Below, piece after piece: positions 61,817 to 64,000 of a stretch of 64,000 nucleotides of DNA (positions within the stretch are counted from its first letter, which is position 1; each line of letters begins with the position of its first letter). A program made the position numbers and the translations under genes. The stretch comes from Streptomyces buecherae (GTDB taxonomy: Bacteria > Actinomycetota > Actinomycetes > Streptomycetales > Streptomycetaceae). The DNA lies in contig NZ_CP060404.1 of assembly GCF_014295035.1 (NCBI RefSeq), positions 1,654,001 to 1,718,000 on the forward strand, in the 5' to 3' direction. The notes under the pieces were generated by a model. It worked only from the letters and a program-made list of their open reading frames with translations. It was not told the DNA's origin and made no database searches.

Positions 61817-63271
61817 CTATCCCCGATACGCCTCCAACAACCGCAGCCACACCTCACTGATCGTCGGATAGGCCGGCACCGCGTGCCAGAGGCGGTCGAT
61901 GGGGATCTCGGCCACCACGGCCAGGCTCGCGGAGTGCAGGAGTTCGCCGACGGCGGGGCCCGCGAAGGTGGCGCCGATCAGGTGGTCGCGGTCCAGGTCG
62001 ACGACGATGCGGGCCTGGCCTCGGTAGCCGTCCACGTACAGGCTGGCGCCCGCCACCTGGCCCAGGTCCTGGTCGATGACGCGTACGCGGCGGCCCGCGC
62101 GCTTCGCCTCGGCGGCGGTCAGGCCCACCGCCGCCACCTCGGGGTCGGTGAACACGACCTGTGGAGCGCCGGCGCGGTCGGCGGTGGCGGCGTGCGCGCC
62201 CCACGGGTCGGTCTCCAGGAGCGGCAGGCCCTGCGCCCGGGCGGCGATGACGGCGCCCGCGACGCGCGCCTGGTACTTGCCCTGGTGGGTCAGCAGCGCC
62301 CGGTGGTTGGCGTCGCCCACCGCGTACAGCCAGCCGCCCGCCACGTCCCGCACCTGACAGGTGTCGTCCACGTCGAGCCACGCGCCGGGGGTCAGCTCGA
62401 CCGTCTCCAGGCCGATGTCGTCGGTGCGCGGCGCCCGGCCGGTAGCGAAGAGGACCTCGTCCGCTTCGAGGGTGCCGTCCGCGCCCGCCCCGTCGCCGGA
62501 GAGGGTGAGCGTGACGGGCCCGGTCGGGTCGGGGCGCCGTACGTCTGTCACCGACGTGCCGGTACGGAGGTCCACGCCGGCCTCGGTGAGCGCGGCGGCG
62601 ACGAGTTCGCCGGCGAACGGCTCCATCCGGGGTAGCAGGCCCTGGCCACGGACCAGCAGGGTCACCTCGGCGCCGAGCGCCCGCCAGGCGGTGGCCATCT
62701 CGACGGCGACGACGCCGCCGCCCACCACGGCGAGCCGCCCCGGGACGCTGGCGGCGCTGGTGGCCTCGCGGCTCGTCCACGGCCGCGCGTCGGCGAGCCC
62801 GGGCAGGTCGGGCAGGGCGGCGCGGCTGCCGGTGCAGACCGCGACGGCGTGCCGCGCGGTGAGCGTGCGCTGTCGGCCGTCCGGCTCCGTCACCGTGACC
62901 CGCCGGGGCCCGTCGAGGCGTCCGTGCCCGCGCACCAGGTCGATCCCCGCCGAGTCCAGCCACTGGGCCTGGCCGTCGTCCTTCCAGTGCGAGGCGAACG
63001 CGTCACGGTGGGCCAGCACGGCCGACGCGTCCAACGGCCCGGTCACGGCCTGCCGCAGCCCCGGCGTGCGCCGGGCGTCAGCCTGCGCGAGTACCGGGCG
63101 CAGCAGTGCCTTGCTGGGCATGCAGGCCCAGTACGAGCACTCGCCGCCGACCAGTTCGCTCTCCACGACGACGGCGGACAGGCCCTGTGCGTGCGCCCGG
63201 TCGGCCAGGTTCTCGCCGACCGGGCCAGCGCCCAGGACGATGACGTCGTACGTATCCATGGCGGCGTCCAT
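61817..63271 (-). CDS. FAD-dependent pyridine nucleotide-disulfide oxidoreductase
   Basis: 484 residues from ATG 63271; ATG 63259 is possible. FAD-binding VIVLGAGPVGENLADRA, redox-active CSYWAC in GGECSYWACMPSKALLRP (CxxxxC), NAD(P)-binding VVGGGVVAVEMATAWRALG and LYAVGDAN are all in place. The C-terminal interface motif is HAVPAYPTISEVWLRLLE; in dihydrolipoamide or glutathione reductases it is HxHPTxSE, so the catalytic His position is Tyr here. It may reduce an unknown disulfide or act as a diaphorase. The gene is alone. Confidence 0.88.
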   Translation of the reverse strand: MDAAMDTYDVIVLGAGPVGENLADRAHAQGLSAVVVESELVGGECSYWACMPSKALLRPVLAQADARRTPGLRQAVTGPLDASAVLAHRDAFASHWKDDGQAQWLDSAGIDLVRGHGRLDGPRRVTVTEPDGRQRTLTARHAVAVCTGSRAALPDLPGLADARPWTSREATSAASVPGRLAVVGGGVVAVEMATAWRALGAEVTLLVRGQGLLPRMEPFAGELVAAALTEAGVDLRTGTSVTDVRRPDPTGPVTLTLSGDGAGADGTLEADEVLFATGRAPRTDDIGLETVELTPGAWLDVDDTCQVRDVAGGWLYAVGDANHRALLTHQGKYQARVAGAVIAARAQGLPLLETDPWGAHAATADRAGAPQVVFTDPEVAAVGLTAAEAKRAGRRVRVIDQDLGQVAGASLYVDGYRGQARIVVDLDRDHLIGATFAGPAVGELLHSASLAVVAEIPIDRLWHAVPAYPTISEVWLRLLEAYRG

Positions 63272-63582
63272 CACAACCCGCTCTCTCTGTTGGCGACGGG
63301 GACCCACGGTCCTCGGCAACGGCTCGGCTACGGCGTGACCGGGGCCCACGGCCACAGTCGCGGCCACGGTCACGCCATCGGCGACGCGACCCGGTCCGGC
63401 GCGGATTCGGCGCGGCTCGGTGCGAGCTGCTCGGTCCGCTGTCGGCTGGCCCGGGTCGCGCCCTCCGCAAGGCTCCATCCTTACCCCGGCGCTCGGGGCG
63501 AGCCACCCGGCGGCGCGGAATGGGCAACGGGTCGCGGTGCCGGGCGCCCCGACCGGGCGTACGCCGGGGTCTTCGGAACCGG

Positions 63583-63622
63583 TTTCGGGGCACGACGGCG
63601 ACTTTCGGGGTACGACGGCGGC
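63583..63622. repeat. 20-bp tandem duplication near the rsgA terminator
   Basis: TTTCGGGGCACGACGGCGAC (63583-63602) is followed directly by TTTCGGGGTACGACGGCGGC (63603-63622); 18 of 20 positions match. Lies in the 406-nt gap between the flavoprotein start and rsgA, whose remainder shows no gene. Confidence 0.6.
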
Positions 63623-63660
63623 CACGGGGGCCGGGTCCGAGCGGGCCCGGCCCCCGTGGC
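63621..63660 (-). terminator. Very strong hairpin after rsgA
   Basis: Arms GCCACGGGGGCCGGGTCC (63621-63638) and GGGCCCGGCCCCCGTGGC (63643-63660) pair along 18 bp with one G-U and a 4-nt loop, 17 nt beyond the rsgA stop on the leftward strand. Confidence 0.75.
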
Positions 63661-63677
63661 GTCACGCGCCCGGCGGG

Positions 63678-64000
63678 TCACGGCTTGCGCTGCACGCCCC
63701 GCTTGCGTTCCATCATGTGCCGGCCGAGCGCCTGCCGTTGCTTCCAGTCGCGCCGCATCTCGGCCCGCATCCGGGCGTCGGTGCGGGCCGAGATGCGCTC
63801 GTTCTCGCGCAGGAGCTTGCGGTAGCTGTCCAGCCGGCGCTGCTGGAGCGAGCCGTCCTCGACCGCGGCGAGGACCGCGCAGTGCGGCTCCGCCTGGTGG
63901 GCGCAGTCGTGGAACCTGCACTGCTCGGCCAGCGCCTCGATCTCGGAGAACACGCGGGCGACGCCGTCCTCCGCGTCCCACAGCCCGACGCCGCGCAGCC
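63678..64000 (-). CDS. rsgA: Ribosome small-subunit GTPase RsgA, C-terminal part
   Basis: The frame runs off the right edge; 106 residues remain. The C-terminal zinc-binding segment is visible (CRFHDCAHQAEPHCAV), preceded by VFSEIEALAEQ and followed by SYRKLLRENERISARTDARM and a basic tail (ERKRGVQRKP). This matches the actinobacterial RsgA/YjeQ C-terminus, which helps mature the 30S subunit. The GTPase and OB domains are outside the window. Confidence 0.85.
   Translation of the reverse strand, partial: LRGVGLWDAEDGVARVFSEIEALAEQCRFHDCAHQAEPHCAVLAAVEDGSLQQRRLDSYRKLLRENERISARTDARMRAEMRRDWKQRQALGRHMMERKRGVQRKP

Overview
The window is high-G+C actinobacterial DNA, almost certainly from a Streptomyces or close relative. 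Supporting signs are strong GC3 codon bias, frequent GTG starts, ATGA/GTGA stop-start overlaps, Tat exports, a PucR-controlled xanthine dehydrogenase operon, a DUF2637 protein, an SCO6745-type protein, a DtxR/IdeR-type iron box and RsgA at the right edge. I saw no rRNA, tRNA, transposase or phage integrase.

Layout. (1) 1-10.8 kb: a tightly coupled ten-gene operon that makes and uses an activated heptose (GmhA-, GmhB- and HldE-like enzymes) with six glycosyltransferases and a carbamoyltransferase; no HldD epimerase is present. (2) 11-16.9 kb: small housekeeping or unknown genes, a secreted inhibitor-like protein, an F420/LLM oxidoreductase, and a Tat-exported PhoD phosphatase coupled to a small beta-rich protein. 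(3) 16.9-20.7 kb: a four-gene operon with a 199-aa Cys-rich protein (chained Cx5C motifs), an MNIO/DUF692 enzyme, a DUF2063 partner and a VioB-like ferritin-fold protein; this is a strong candidate for an undescribed modified-peptide or metal-handling system. (4) 20.8-29.8 kb: purine catabolism (XdhC, permease, three XDH subunits, divergent PucR). (5) 30-47.5 kb: mixed genes, including a SPOR-like/phosphodiester glycosidase, an SDR, an orphan type I-E CRISPR remnant, an iron-box FhuF-like protein, DUF2637, PoxB, a very long PP2C-like protein, a TrmB/LuxR-type regulator and a cold-shock protein.

(6) 47.9-61.5 kb: an island with visibly lower G+C and conflict-system character. One arm encodes a Ycf46-like AAA ATPase, an unknown protein, a coiled-coil membrane protein and a small coupled ORF. 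A convergent pair of proteases follows: a caspase-like protein and a TPR-CHAT protein. The CHAT gene is the last gene of an apparent operon with a macro-domain protein, a ParS/MbcA-like putative antitoxin and a RES toxin. Together these suggest an NAD+/ADP-ribose toxin module wired to proteases. (7) 61.8-64 kb: a flavoprotein disulfide reductase with a changed active-site motif, and the C-terminal end of rsgA.

The two best candidates for new biology are the Cx5C/MNIO/DUF2063/ferritin operon and the macro-antitoxin-RES-CHAT operon facing a caspase gene. All functions are inferred from reading the sequence; no database search was run.
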